This document shows, piece after piece, positions 1 through 6,514 of a stretch of 15,106 bases of DNA. Position 1 is the first letter of the stretch. Every line of letters begins with the position of its first letter. The stretch spans positions 1 to 15,106 of the forward strand of contig SKIM01000200.1 of NCBI GenBank assembly GCA_007116445.1, given 5' to 3'. The DNA comes from Natronohydrobacter sp. (GTDB lineage: Bacteria; Pseudomonadota; Alphaproteobacteria; Rhodobacterales; Rhodobacteraceae). A program made the translations under genes and the position numbers. The notes beneath the pieces are model-generated. The model saw only the letters and a list, made by a program, of their open reading frames with translations, was not told the DNA's origin and ran no database searches.

Positions 1-669
1 AGCACGCTCGAGGGGCTGCGCCTGCAATATCCCGGCTATGCCGAGGAAATGGAGCGCCGCTTCATCCGTCGCACCTCGCTGCGACTGGAAGAGCGTGAAT
101 ATGAGACGCTGCATGATGATGGCCTGATCAGCCGTGAATTGCATGCCACGCTTCTCGCCCGGATCAAGGCCCAGCGCGCCAAGGTCGAATTCCGCCCGCA
201 TCTCGATTTCGCTTTGCAAAAGGACGTGTTCCTGCGCAGTTTCCCTCTGTTTCAGGACATGCCCGACGCCCAGCGCCGCAAGCTCGCGCGCGCCTTGCGC
301 ACCCATCATGTCGAGCCGGGCACCATCCTGTTGCGCAAGGGCGAAGTGCCGCAATCGGTGTATTTCATCGCCTCCGGCGCAGTCGAGCTGGAGCGCAAGG
401 GCCAGAAGCTGCGGCTGGGCAGCGGCGAGTTCTTCGGCCATATCGGCATGCTGACCCGCCAGCCACGCCGTGCCATGATCAGCGCGATCAGCCATTGCAC
501 ACTGATGTCGCTGGATGAAGCGCGGTTCAAGCGGCTTCTGGTGCGCAACCGCACGCTTTATGCTGCCGTCTTGCACAGCGCTGAATTGCGCGGCATCACG
601 CTCGACGGCTCGGCCCTTGGCACGCCGCGCGGCAAGTCGATGGTTCAGGGGAAGACCGCGCCCGACTGA
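1..669 (+). CDS. Cation/proton antiporter C-terminus with cyclic-nucleotide-binding domain (5' partial)
   Basis: The frame is open from the first base, so this is the 3' end of a longer gene; the ATG at 49 is probably internal. About 222 residues are visible. The first ~90 are charged and helical, like the cytoplasmic linker after the membrane part of CPA1-type Na+/H+ antiporters. Residues ~93-185 form a cyclic-nucleotide-binding (CRP-like) beta-roll: FPLFQDMPDAQRRKLA, then EPGTILLRKGEVPQSVYFIASGAVEL, then the GEFFGHIGML turn that corresponds to the phosphate-binding cassette. This domain usually gates the transporter by a bound nucleotide or by phosphate-cassette contacts. No helix-turn-helix follows it, which argues against a CRP/FNR transcription factor. 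The transporter identity is inferred from the linker type, because the membrane segments lie outside the window. The stop overlaps the convergent glutathione S-transferase gene by 25 bp. Confidence 0.6.
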   Translation, partial: STLEGLRLQYPGYAEEMERRFIRRTSLRLEEREYETLHDDGLISRELHATLLARIKAQRAKVEFRPHLDFALQKDVFLRSFPLFQDMPDAQRRKLARALRTHHVEPGTILLRKGEVPQSVYFIASGAVELERKGQKLRLGSGEFFGHIGMLTRQPRRAMISAISHCTLMSLDEARFKRLLVRNRTLYAAVLHSAELRGITLDGSALGTPRGKSMVQGKTAPD

Positions 670-1262
670 CCGGGCTGCCAGAGCGGGTATTTGCCCATGA
701 TCGCCCCGAACTCGGCTGAGGCCAGAAACCGCCCAAGCCAATCTTGCAGCCGCGGCCAGGGCTGCGCGTCGAACCACGGCTTGTCGATTATAGCAAACTG
801 ACGCAGGAACGGCAGCAGCGCCATATCGGCCAGCGTCGGGCGGCCGAAGATCCAACCATCGAGTTGCGCGTCAAGATCCGCGCAGAACGCGCAGGCCGCT
901 GCGAGCTGTGCTCGGGTGTCGGCCTCAGGATAGCGGCTGGCATATTTCACCCGGTCGAGCGCATGCTTGAACGGCCCGTCACAGCGCGCAATCCAGTCAT
1001 GGCCAGCAGCCGGCATGTCCAGCCAGCCCTGCGGATCGTGCTGCTCCAGCGCCCAGCGCATGATGTCCAGGCTCTCGTCGATCACGCCATTGGCGGTGAC
1101 AAGGCAAGGCACAGTGCCCGAGGGCGAGGCCGCAAGAAATGCCTCAGGCTTCGCGCGCAGTGCGATCTCGCGCAGCTCCACCGTGGTTTCGCTGGCCGCG
1201 ATCGCAAGCCGCGCGCGCATCGCATAAGGGCAGCGGCGGAAGGACCACAGAACAGCGGTCAT
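645..1262 (-). CDS. Glutathione S-transferase family protein
   Basis: A 205-residue protein, the normal length for a bacterial GST. The N-terminal thioredoxin-fold half has the RRCPYAMRARLAI segment (Cys11-Pro-Tyr-Ala, a glutaredoxin-like catalytic position), the cis-proline motif TVPCL near residue 50, and ESLDIMRWAL (residues 64-72), the usual gamma-glutamyl contact. The C-terminal half is an all-helical GST domain with the FGRPTLADMALLPFLRQF segment at 139-156. It likely conjugates or reduces thiol substrates in the cytoplasm; the substrate cannot be told from sequence. It lies 54 bp downstream of ilvE on the same strand, separated by a strong hairpin, so it may be read from the ilvE promoter at reduced level. 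Its Shine-Dalgarno sequence is weak. The 3' end overlaps the antiporter gene tail-to-tail by 25 bp. Confidence 0.88.
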   Translation of the reverse strand: MTAVLWSFRRCPYAMRARLAIAASETTVELREIALRAKPEAFLAASPSGTVPCLVTANGVIDESLDIMRWALEQHDPQGWLDMPAAGHDWIARCDGPFKHALDRVKYASRYPEADTRAQLAAACAFCADLDAQLDGWIFGRPTLADMALLPFLRQFAIIDKPWFDAQPWPRLQDWLGRFLASAEFGAIMGKYPLWQPGQSGAVFP

Positions 1263-1278
1263 GCCAGCCCGTTGCGCC

Positions 1279-1309
1279 GTCGGGAGGCGTGGCGGCCACG
1301 CATCCCGAC
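1279..1309 (-). terminator. Strong stem-loop between ilvE and the GST gene
   Basis: Read on the minus strand, a hairpin begins 8 nt after the ilvE stop. The outer arms GTCGGGA and TCCCGAC (7 bp), one T/C mismatch, and the inner arms GCGTGG and CCACGC close a 3-nt loop, giving 13 paired bases. No run of T follows, so it is not a classical intrinsic terminator. It may be a leaky terminator or a 3'-end stabiliser that lowers GST expression relative to ilvE. Confidence 0.5.
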
Positions 1310-1316
1310 CAATGAT

Positions 1317-2186
1317 TTACGCCCGCACCAGCGCTTCATAGCTTTCGGCCACCTTGCGCGTCATCTGGCCGACCTGAAAATGGAAATCACCGATCTGGCC
1401 CACTGGCGTCACTTCGGCTGCGGTCCCGGTCAACCAGCATTCCGAGAAACCCGCAAGCTCTTCGGGCATGATATGGCGTTCATGCACGACGATCCCCATG
1501 TCACGCAGCATCGAAATGACCGTCTGGCGGGTGATGCCGTTCAGGATCGCATCCGGGATGGGGGTGTGGACTTCGCCATCTTTGACGAAAAACACATTCG
1601 CCCCGGTCGCTTCGGCCACATAGCCGCGATAATCCATGAACAGCGCATCCGAGCAGCCCTTTTCCTCGGCGGCATGCTTGGACATGGTGCAGATCATGTA
1701 AAGCCCGGCGGCCTTGGCCGCAGTCGGGATCGTCTCGGGCGACGGGCGGCGCCATTTGGCGATGTCGAGCTTCGCGCCCTGCCATTTCGCGTCGCCGTAA
1801 TAAGCGCCCCATTCCCAGGCCGCGACGGCCAGCCGCACCGGGTTGCGCCGCGCCGCGACCCCCATATCCTCACCCGCGCCGCGCCAGGCCACCGCGCGGA
1901 TATAGGCATCGGTCAGGCCATTGGCCTCCAGGACCGCGGCCTTGGCAGCCTCGATCTGATCGACGCTATAGGGAATCGTCATGTCCAGCAAACGCCCCGA
2001 TTCCAGCAACCGCTCTGAATGTTCGCGGCTTTTGAAAATCTTGCCGTTATAGCAACGCTCACCCTCAAACACGGAAGACGCATAATGCAGCGCATGGCTC
2101 AGGACATGCACATTTGCCTCGCGCCAGGGCACCAGCCCGCCATCCATCCAGATCTGTCCGTCCCTGTCATCATACGCGCCGGCCAT
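1317..2186 (-). CDS. ilvE: Branched-chain amino acid aminotransferase
   Basis: A 289-residue fold-type IV PLP enzyme that transfers the amino group between glutamate and the 2-keto acids of Leu, Ile and Val. The catalytic lysine is K158 in TAAKAAGLYM. The cofactor region includes DYRGYVAEATGANVFFV (E192), followed by NGITRQTVI and the phosphate-binding TGTAAEVTPVGQIG near 254-266. The N-terminus has the family pattern GQIWMDGGLVPW and HALHYASSVFEGERCYNG. The start at 2186 was chosen because a GGGAGG Shine-Dalgarno lies 5 nt upstream and homologues begin MAG-YDDRDG. Longer in-frame starts back to 2429 would run through the divergent promoter region and into petP. It is transcribed divergently from the petP-like regulator gene; a TTGACA hexamer at 2297-2292 (minus strand) may be its -35. 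Confidence 0.95.
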   Translation of the reverse strand: MAGAYDDRDGQIWMDGGLVPWREANVHVLSHALHYASSVFEGERCYNGKIFKSREHSERLLESGRLLDMTIPYSVDQIEAAKAAVLEANGLTDAYIRAVAWRGAGEDMGVAARRNPVRLAVAAWEWGAYYGDAKWQGAKLDIAKWRRPSPETIPTAAKAAGLYMICTMSKHAAEEKGCSDALFMDYRGYVAEATGANVFFVKDGEVHTPIPDAILNGITRQTVISMLRDMGIVVHERHIMPEELAGFSECWLTGTAAEVTPVGQIGDFHFQVGQMTRKVAESYEALVRA

Positions 2187-2231
2187 CCATGCCTCCCATC
2201 TCTCGCGATTTTCGGATATTGCGCAAACAAG

Positions 2232-2244
2232 GTCCGAAACGGAC
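2232..2244 (-). other. Short inverted repeat in the ilvE leader
   Basis: GTCCG-AAA-CGGAC is a perfect 5-bp inverted repeat with a 3-nt spacer, 45-58 bp upstream of the ilvE start. It would form a small hairpin in the leader if transcription starts near 2262, or it could be a protein site. No family is assigned. Confidence 0.25.
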
Positions 2245-2285
2245 ATAATATTACGCAATTTCGACCAATCGCTACCAATTCGCAC

Positions 2286-2314
2286 TTGGAATGTCAACAA
2301 GGCTGACATAAAAT
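2286..2314 (+). promoter_or_regulatory. Candidate sigma-70 promoter of the petP-petR pair
   Basis: TTGGAA (2286-2291), a 17-bp spacer, then TAAAAT (2309-2314); these match 4/6 and 5/6 positions of the consensus. Transcription would start near 2321, leaving a leader of about 32 nt with a GGGGGAGG purine run (2343-2350) just before the ATG at 2353. The prediction is by eye. Confidence 0.5.
2291..2309. promoter_or_regulatory. Inverted-repeat operator candidate over the divergent ilvE/petP promoters
   Basis: ATGTCA-N7-TGACAT is a perfect 6-bp-arm inverted repeat, 19 bp in total. It fills the spacer of the predicted petP promoter. Its left arm also carries TTGACA on the minus strand, a possible ilvE -35. 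The size and placement are typical of MarR-family operators, so autoregulation by the adjacent MarR-type protein is the simplest guess. Confidence 0.45.
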
Positions 2315-2352
2315 GCAACCACATGCAGGAAGACGAGTAGCAGGGGGAGGAT

Positions 2353-2862
2353 ATGGCCGAGGGCCCCAACAGCGCCGGTGGCGGGGAAAACCTGCTTTTT
2401 CTGACGGATGAGCAGATCCGCAAGGGCATCGAAGCGATGTTCTTCGCCTATCGTGGCTTCACGGCGGACCCTGATCGCATTCTCGCCTCGCATGGATACG
2501 GACGCGCCCATCACCGTGCGTTGCATTTCATCAATCGCACCCATGGGACGACGGTCAACAACCTGCTCTCCGTGCTCGGTGTCACCAAACAATCGCTCAA
2601 CCGCGTCCTGCGTACGCTGATCGAGGACGGGCTGGTCGAAAGCCGCGTCGGGCGCACGGATCGGCGCGAGCGCAATCTCTATCTCACCACCGAGGGCGCA
2701 AGCTTGGAGCGGGCGCTGTCAGAGGCGCAACGCGACAGGATGCGTGCGGCCTATCGCGCTGCCGGGCCGCAAGCGGTGGCAGGTTTTCGCCAGGTGCTCG
2801 AAGCGATGATGGATGACGAAATCCGCGCGCATTACAAGACCATCAAGGAGCGACGGACATGA
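2353..2862 (+). CDS. petP: MarR-family transcriptional regulator, PetP-like
   Basis: A 169-residue winged-helix regulator of MarR length. Helix-turn-helix residues lie about 56-95 (TTVNNLLSVLGVTKQSLNRVLRTL read in segments), and the wing carries the typical DRRERNLYLT motif at 103-112. Helices on each side would form the dimer interface. The stop overlaps the start of the response regulator as ATGA, so the two are translationally coupled. A MarR protein immediately before an OmpR-type regulator matches petP-petR of Rhodobacter capsulatus, where PetR was reported as needed for photosynthetic and respiratory growth. The name rests on family and gene order; the cytochrome bc1 genes that neighbour petPR there are absent from this window. 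The start has a purine-rich GGGGGAGG only 2 nt upstream, an unusually short spacing, but no better in-frame start exists. Confidence 0.85.
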   Translation: MAEGPNSAGGGENLLFLTDEQIRKGIEAMFFAYRGFTADPDRILASHGYGRAHHRALHFINRTHGTTVNNLLSVLGVTKQSLNRVLRTLIEDGLVESRVGRTDRRERNLYLTTEGASLERALSEAQRDRMRAAYRAAGPQAVAGFRQVLEAMMDDEIRAHYKTIKERRT

Positions 2863-3581
2863 CCGGGCACGACGCGCCCGCGCATTTGCTGCTGGTTGAT
2901 GATGACGCCCGCATCCGCAGCCTGTTGCAGAAATACCTGCTGCGCAACGGCTATATGGTGACATCAGCACGCGATGCCGCCCATGCCCGACGACTGCTGG
3001 CAGGGTTGAGCTTTGATCTGATCGTGCTCGATATCATGATGCCGGGCGAAGACGGGATCAGCCTGACGCGCCATATTCGCACCTGCCTGACAACACCGGT
3101 GCTGCTGCTTACGGCCCGAAACGAGCCAGCGGATCGGATCGAGGGGCTGGAAGCCGGGGCAGATGACTATCTGGCCAAACCGTTCGAGCCGCGCGAATTG
3201 CTGCTGCGCATCAATGCGATCCTGCGCCGCACGCCACAACCGACACCAGAGCCGGTCCTGCCGCAGGTGCTTAATCTTGGGCCACTGCGCTATGACCTGG
3301 AGCGCGGCGAGTTGAAACGCGGCAATCAGCCTGTTCGACTGACCCAGACAGAAGCCACGATCATGCGGTTTTTCTGCCAGAACCCCGGCGAAGTCATTAC
3401 CCGCGAAGCTCTGGTTGCGCATTTGGGCCGCGACCGGGCCGCACATGGCGGGATGGTCGGTCAGGAGCGCGCTGTGGATGTCCAGATCACACGCCTGCGC
3501 CGCAAGATCGAGCATGACCCCAAAACACCCCGCCACCTGCAGACAGTGCGCGGCGCAGGCTATATCCTGATGCCGGACTGA
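2859..3581 (+). CDS. petR: OmpR-family response regulator, PetR-like
   Basis: A 240-residue protein with an N-terminal receiver domain (about 8-123) and a C-terminal OmpR/PhoB winged helix (about 135-238). Receiver residues are intact: acidic cluster D14-D16, phosphoacceptor D58 in VLDIMMPGEDG, T85 in LLLTAR and K107 in LAKPFEP. The output domain ends with the recognition region VDVQITRLRRKIE and the wing TVRGAGYIL. It should act as a phosphorylation-controlled DNA-binding regulator. No histidine kinase gene lies within the window, so it is locally an orphan. It overlaps the upstream MarR gene by 4 nt (ATGA). The gene after it, mur, is convergent. Confidence 0.9.
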   Translation: MTGHDAPAHLLLVDDDARIRSLLQKYLLRNGYMVTSARDAAHARRLLAGLSFDLIVLDIMMPGEDGISLTRHIRTCLTTPVLLLTARNEPADRIEGLEAGADDYLAKPFEPRELLLRINAILRRTPQPTPEPVLPQVLNLGPLRYDLERGELKRGNQPVRLTQTEATIMRFFCQNPGEVITREALVAHLGRDRAAHGGMVGQERAVDVQITRLRRKIEHDPKTPRHLQTVRGAGYILMPD

Positions 3582-3704
3582 TCTCGCCTGCCTGGCACCA
3601 GCGGCACCGCGTCAAGGCCGATTTGCTCCGAACGCGCGCGCGATCCTTGATGAGGCCAGCACGCCCTTTGATGGATCCGGACGCCCGGGCATTGCGGCAG
3701 GGGG

Positions 3705-4115
3705 TCAGGATTTCAGCTTGCGGCCCATCAGCTCCAGCCGATGCCCTTCCAGACTGTATCCCAGACGCCGGGCGATCTTTTCCTGCAGCGCTTCGATTTC
3801 CGGATCACAGAATTCGATCACTTCACCGGTTTCCATATCGATCAGATGGTCATGATGGCCGCGCTGGCTGTCTTCGAACCGCGCGCGCCCATCGCCAAAT
3901 TCGAGCCGTTCCAGAATGCCCGCTTCCTCAAGCAACTTGACAGTGCGGTAAACGGTCGCGAGGGAAATCCGCGCATCAATGGCATTGGCGCGGGCGTGCA
4001 GCTCCTCGACATCCGGGTGGTCGTCAGCGGCCTCTATGACCTGCGCGATGGTGCGGCGCTGATCCGTCATGCGCATCCCCTGCGATTCCAGTCGATCAAG
4101 TATGGATTTGTTCAC
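3705..4115 (-). CDS. mur: Fur-family metalloregulator, Mur-like (manganese/iron)
   Basis: A 136-residue Fur-family repressor. The N-terminal winged helix spans about 1-80, with recognition helix SLATVYRTVKLLEEAG (51-66). The dimerisation/metal domain spans 81-136. Ligand positions correspond by number to the E. coli Fur sites as I recall them: H33, E81, H88, H90 and E101 for one site, and H87, D89, E108 and H125 for the other. The structural-zinc CxxC of E. coli Fur is missing (HHDHLIDMETGEVIEF; the only cysteine is C103). This pattern is typical of alphaproteobacterial Mur/Fur, which represses manganese and/or iron uptake genes. The start is GTG at 4115, chosen by homologue length; a downstream ATG at 4070 has a better AGGGG-type ribosome site. 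It lies 74 bp after the NUDIX gene on the same strand. Which metal it senses cannot be read from sequence. Confidence 0.9.
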   Translation of the reverse strand: MNKSILDRLESQGMRMTDQRRTIAQVIEAADDHPDVEELHARANAIDARISLATVYRTVKLLEEAGILERLEFGDGRARFEDSQRGHHDHLIDMETGEVIEFCDPEIEALQEKIARRLGYSLEGHRLELMGRKLKS

Positions 4116-4189
4116 GCGTGCGGCCCCGGTCTTTGTGGTATCCGACCTTACGGAAATCCGCCGGATCTGAAAACCGGAAATGACGCGCG

Positions 4190-4870
4190 TCAGGCGATAC
4201 GGCGAAAGCGCGATACATCCGTCGCATTGTCGAAGAAGGGCACGGACGGGTCCATGGCCTCACCCTCGATCCAGGCTTGCGCCTCGGAGAGCACGATCTC
4301 GGTGATGAAGGGCAGATTGAGCTTGCGCGCGTCACGCAGTGACACCCATTGCAAGTGGCTCAACTCATCACAGGCTTGCGAGAAATCATCGAGATCACCC
4401 TGCACGGCGTCGGCCTGGGCCAGAAAGAAGCGCGCATCAAAACGGCGGGGCCGTCCGGGTGGCGTTATCGCGCGGAAAATATAGCGTAGCCCATGCGCGT
4501 CGGGCACAAGGCCATGCGCGGCAAAGCCCTGCCAGTCTGCCGGCGGGTCAGGCCAGTCTCCGGCCTGGCCGAGCATGAGACCCGTTTCCTCCCATAACTC
4601 GCGGATGGCCGCGGCCGCGAGCGCCTGCGGCTGCGCATGACCTTGCGCGAGGCGGGCGCTGCAGGCCGCCGACACCGGGCGGGCAAGCGGCACAACTGCG
4701 TCCGTCGCATCGACTGCGCCACCGGGAAAGACAAATTTGTCGGGCATGAAGGCCGCCTTTGCCCCGCGTTGGCCCATGAGCACCTGCGCGTCCCTGCCTG
4801 TCCCGCGGATCAGCAAGAGTGTTGCCGCGTCGCGAATGGCGGACTTGTCAGCGCTGTCTTGCATCCTCAT
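4190..4870 (-). CDS. NUDIX hydrolase with an insertion in the Nudix box
   Basis: A 226-residue NUDIX-family pyrophosphohydrolase. A canonical box GX5EX7REUXEEXGU is split: FPGGAVDATD at 48-57 is followed by about 24 extra residues before AAIRELWEETGLML (87-100). The metal-binding residues R90, E91, E94, E95 and G97 are present; the first conserved Glu is replaced by Asp57. The beta strands AATLLLIRG and VLMGQRG precede the box. Eukaryotic NUDT19/NUDT7-type and related bacterial proteins have comparable insertions, and these act on CoA or other nucleoside diphosphate derivatives; the substrate here is unknown. It overlaps the upstream DUF983 gene by 23 nt, so the two are probably co-translated, and mur follows. 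The Shine-Dalgarno sequence is weak, as expected for coupling. Confidence 0.87.
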   Translation of the reverse strand: MRMQDSADKSAIRDAATLLLIRGTGRDAQVLMGQRGAKAAFMPDKFVFPGGAVDATDAVVPLARPVSAACSARLAQGHAQPQALAAAAIRELWEETGLMLGQAGDWPDPPADWQGFAAHGLVPDAHGLRYIFRAITPPGRPRRFDARFFLAQADAVQGDLDDFSQACDELSHLQWVSLRDARKLNLPFITEIVLSEAQAWIEGEAMDPSVPFFDNATDVSRFRRIA

Positions 4871-5252
4871 TCTCGAACCCGTTCATCCGGCGCGACCATT
4901 GAATTGCGACAATCATGCCCTTGAACCGGGGCAGAAGGAAGAGCGAAAGGGCAATCAGCAAAGTTGCGAATATCGCAAACAGCACCGCAGGATGCAGATC
5001 CCACATGAACATCGACACCACCATCAGCGGTGTCACAACCTTTAGCGTGATGAGCATGGTCAGATAGGCAGGCCCATCATCAGCACGCTGATGGCTGAGA
5101 TCCTCACCGCAGGACGGGCAGGCATCACGGACCTTGAGATAGTCTTGCAGCATCGGACCCTTTCCGCAGGCTGGGCATTTGCAGCGCAGGCCGCGCAACA
5201 CGGCAGGCGCAAGCGGGCGGTCGTCAACAGGCAGCGTGTCAATCAGGCTCAT
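4848..5252 (-). CDS. DUF983 family membrane protein with zinc-ribbon-like motifs
   Basis: A 134-residue protein, typical for DUF983. The N-terminal cytoplasmic part has two cysteine knuckles, CKCPACGKG (24-32) and CPSCGED (45-51), likely to bind one Zn. Two hydrophobic segments follow: about 62-83 (AYLTMLITLKVVTPLMVVSM) and 88-108 (PAVLFAIFATLLIALSLFLL), then a basic amphipathic tail. The function is not known for this family. It is the first gene of a probable minus-strand DUF983-NUDIX-mur unit. A TGAGGA ribosome site precedes the ATG by about 10 nt. The divergent EF-hand gene starts 182 bp away. Confidence 0.85.
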   Translation of the reverse strand: MSLIDTLPVDDRPLAPAVLRGLRCKCPACGKGPMLQDYLKVRDACPSCGEDLSHQRADDGPAYLTMLITLKVVTPLMVVSMFMWDLHPAVLFAIFATLLIALSLFLLPRFKGMIVAIQWSRRMNGFENEDARQR

Positions 5253-5396
5253 GGGGCGCGATCCTCATTTTGGTCTTTCAGCTTACAAAAGCCATGAGAA
5301 AATTGACATAGCACAGATTGGTTTTGCGTCATCCTGCCGCAAGGCTTCGCTTTTGTTGCGACGGAACCGGGCAGCGGACGCGTTTGAACCACTGTC

Positions 5397-5414
5397 CGGG
5401 GCAGATACGCCCCG
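5397..5414 (+). other. Leader stem-loop upstream of the EF-hand gene
   Basis: CGGGGC-AGATAC-GCCCCG is a 6-bp stem with a 6-nt loop, ending 8 nt before the GGAG ribosome site (5423-5426) of the EF-hand gene. CCAC (5389-5392) and GTGG (5414-5417) could offer an alternative extension. It could affect mRNA stability or translation of the first gene in the ECF cluster. No known riboswitch family was recognised. Confidence 0.3.
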
Positions 5415-5434
5415 TGGAAAACGGAGACGATCGC

Positions 5435-5881
5435 ATGAAAACACTATGTTCAACTGCCCTCGCTGCGGCCCTCAGCCTTGCCGTGCCGATGATGGCAGAG
5501 GCGCGCGGGCCGGGTCAGACCCGCGCGGCCTTGCCCGATTTCGGCACGCTCGATCAGAGCGGAAGCGGGGCCGTCACGCTGGAGGAATTTCAAGGCAGCC
5601 TGGCCGCCATCGGAACGCAAAACCGCGAGGCCATGATCGCGCGGCTGATGCAGGAAGCCGATGACGAAGGCAAGCTTGACGAGGCGGCATTGCGCGCGGG
5701 TCTTGCCGCTCATGTCAGCGCAGAACGCGCCGAGATGCAGGCGCGGCTTTTTGCGCGAATCGATGCCAATTCCGACGGCGAAATATCGCCTGCTGAATAT
5801 GAGGCGTTCACCTCGCGCATGGCCAAGCGTATGGAACGCACAGGGCAGCGTGGATCATGGCGCGAGGAACGCGCGCGCTGA
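5435..5881 (+). CDS. Secreted EF-hand calcium-binding protein
   Basis: A 148-residue protein. The start at 5435 is set by GGAG at 5423-5426 and by an N-terminal signal peptide (MKTLCSTALAAALSLAVP, cleavage probably after AEA at residue 23); a longer in-frame start at 5318 would bury this signal. Two good 12-residue EF-hand loops are present: D40-QSGSGAVTLE-E51 and D110-ANSDGEISPA-E121. Between them lies a degenerate copy around DDEGKLDEAAL (76-86). The C-terminus is basic (RMERTGQRGSWREERAR). It should bind Ca2+ in the periplasm. It is followed after 51 bp by the ECF sigma factor gene, on the same strand, so it may be a sensor or an output of that unit. Similar small EF-hand proteins occur near ECF or metal-resistance loci in Rhodobacterales; that association is from memory. 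Confidence 0.85.
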   Translation: MKTLCSTALAAALSLAVPMMAEARGPGQTRAALPDFGTLDQSGSGAVTLEEFQGSLAAIGTQNREAMIARLMQEADDEGKLDEAALRAGLAAHVSAERAEMQARLFARIDANSDGEISPAEYEAFTSRMAKRMERTGQRGSWREERAR

Positions 5882-5890
5882 CGCCACAGT

Positions 5891-5915
5891 GCCGGGCGGG
5901 CCTGTTCCGCCCGGC
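5891..5915 (+). other. 9-bp perfect stem-loop between the EF-hand and sigma factor genes
   Basis: GCCGGGCGG (5891-5899), a 7-nt loop, and CCGCCCGGC (5907-5915) form an all-GC stem beginning 9 nt after the EF-hand stop and ending 17 nt before the sigma start. What follows is GATACAACAA, not a T tract. It is more likely an mRNA 3'-end stabiliser or partial attenuator, letting the EF-hand message exceed the sigma message, than a full terminator. Confidence 0.5.
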
Positions 5916-5932
5916 GATACAACAAGGGCAGG

Positions 5933-6514
5933 ATGGTGCTGCAGGCCGTGAATTCAGAATGCGATCAGGCGCAGCTGCTTGCACAGCTGGCAGAGGGCGA
6001 CCAGACGGCAGCGATCGCGCTGACCGATCTGCTGGCCCCGGCCTTGCTACGCTATGCCGCGCGGATGCTCGGGGACCGGGCAGAGGCGGAAGACGTGGTG
6101 CAGGAGGCGATGCTGCGGCTGTGGCGGATGGCGCCGGACTGGCAAGCCGGGCTCGCGCAGCCATCGACCTGGGTCTACAGGGTCGCGGCCAACCTGTGCA
6201 CCGACAGGCTGCGACGACGCAAGCGGATGGTGTCCGAGATGCCGGACCTGCCGGATCCCGCCGCGGGGGCAGATGCACGGCTGATGCAGGAGCACCGCAC
6301 GCGCGCACTGGAAGCAGCCCTTCTGCAACTGCCCGAACGACAGCGCGAGGCAGTGATCCTGCGTCACCTCGAAGGGCTGGCGAACCCTGAGATCGCAGCG
6401 ATCATGATGATCGGGGTCGAAGCCGTGGAAAGCCTTACAGCGCGGGGCAAACGACGGCTCTCGGCCATTCTGGCAAGCGAGAAAGACGCATTGGGGTATG
6501 AAGATGACAACTGA
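5933..6514 (+). CDS. ECF-type RNA polymerase sigma factor
   Basis: A 193-residue protein with the two-domain ECF architecture. Sigma region 2 spans about 33-98 (LLRYAARMLGDRAEAEDVVQEAMLRLW read in segments; STWVYRVAANLCTDRLRRRKR for -10 recognition). Region 4 spans about 126-180 (LEAALLQLPERQREAVILRHLEG, then the helix-turn-helix NPEIAAIMMIGVEAVESLTARGKRRL). No region 1.1 or 3 is present. The ATG at 5933 follows AAGGGCAGG; an adjacent GTG at 5936 is also possible. It overlaps the next gene, a membrane protein, by 17 nt, the usual sigma/anti-sigma coupling. It should direct polymerase to a small regulon in response to an envelope signal; the target promoters are not identifiable here. Confidence 0.9.
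   Translation: MVLQAVNSECDQAQLLAQLAEGDQTAAIALTDLLAPALLRYAARMLGDRAEAEDVVQEAMLRLWRMAPDWQAGLAQPSTWVYRVAANLCTDRLRRRKRMVSEMPDLPDPAAGADARLMQEHRTRALEAALLQLPERQREAVILRHLEGLANPEIAAIMMIGVEAVESLTARGKRRLSAILASEKDALGYEDDN

Noticed and set aside
1..669. CRP/FNR transcription factor
   Set aside because: The cyclic-nucleotide domain is not followed by a helix-turn-helix and is preceded by a long helical linker that is open at the window edge.
744..2018. A 424-codon open frame on the plus strand
   Set aside because: It is antisense to the GST and ilvE genes, both of which have intact motifs; the translation is Arg/His/Gly-rich without domain features.
3582..3704. Bidirectional terminator between convergent petR and mur
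   Set aside because: Only very short stems with 2-nt loops (CTGG-CA-CCAG) and no T tract are visible.
5303..5308. TTGACA upstream of the EF-hand gene
   Set aside because: No plausible -10 occurs 16-18 bp downstream (GCGTCA region), and it lies about 130 bp from the start.
5363..5385. GGAACC followed by CGTTT, resembling an ECF (EcfG-type) promoter upstream of the EF-hand gene
   Set aside because: The spacer is only 12-13 bp; the known consensus needs about 16-17 bp.
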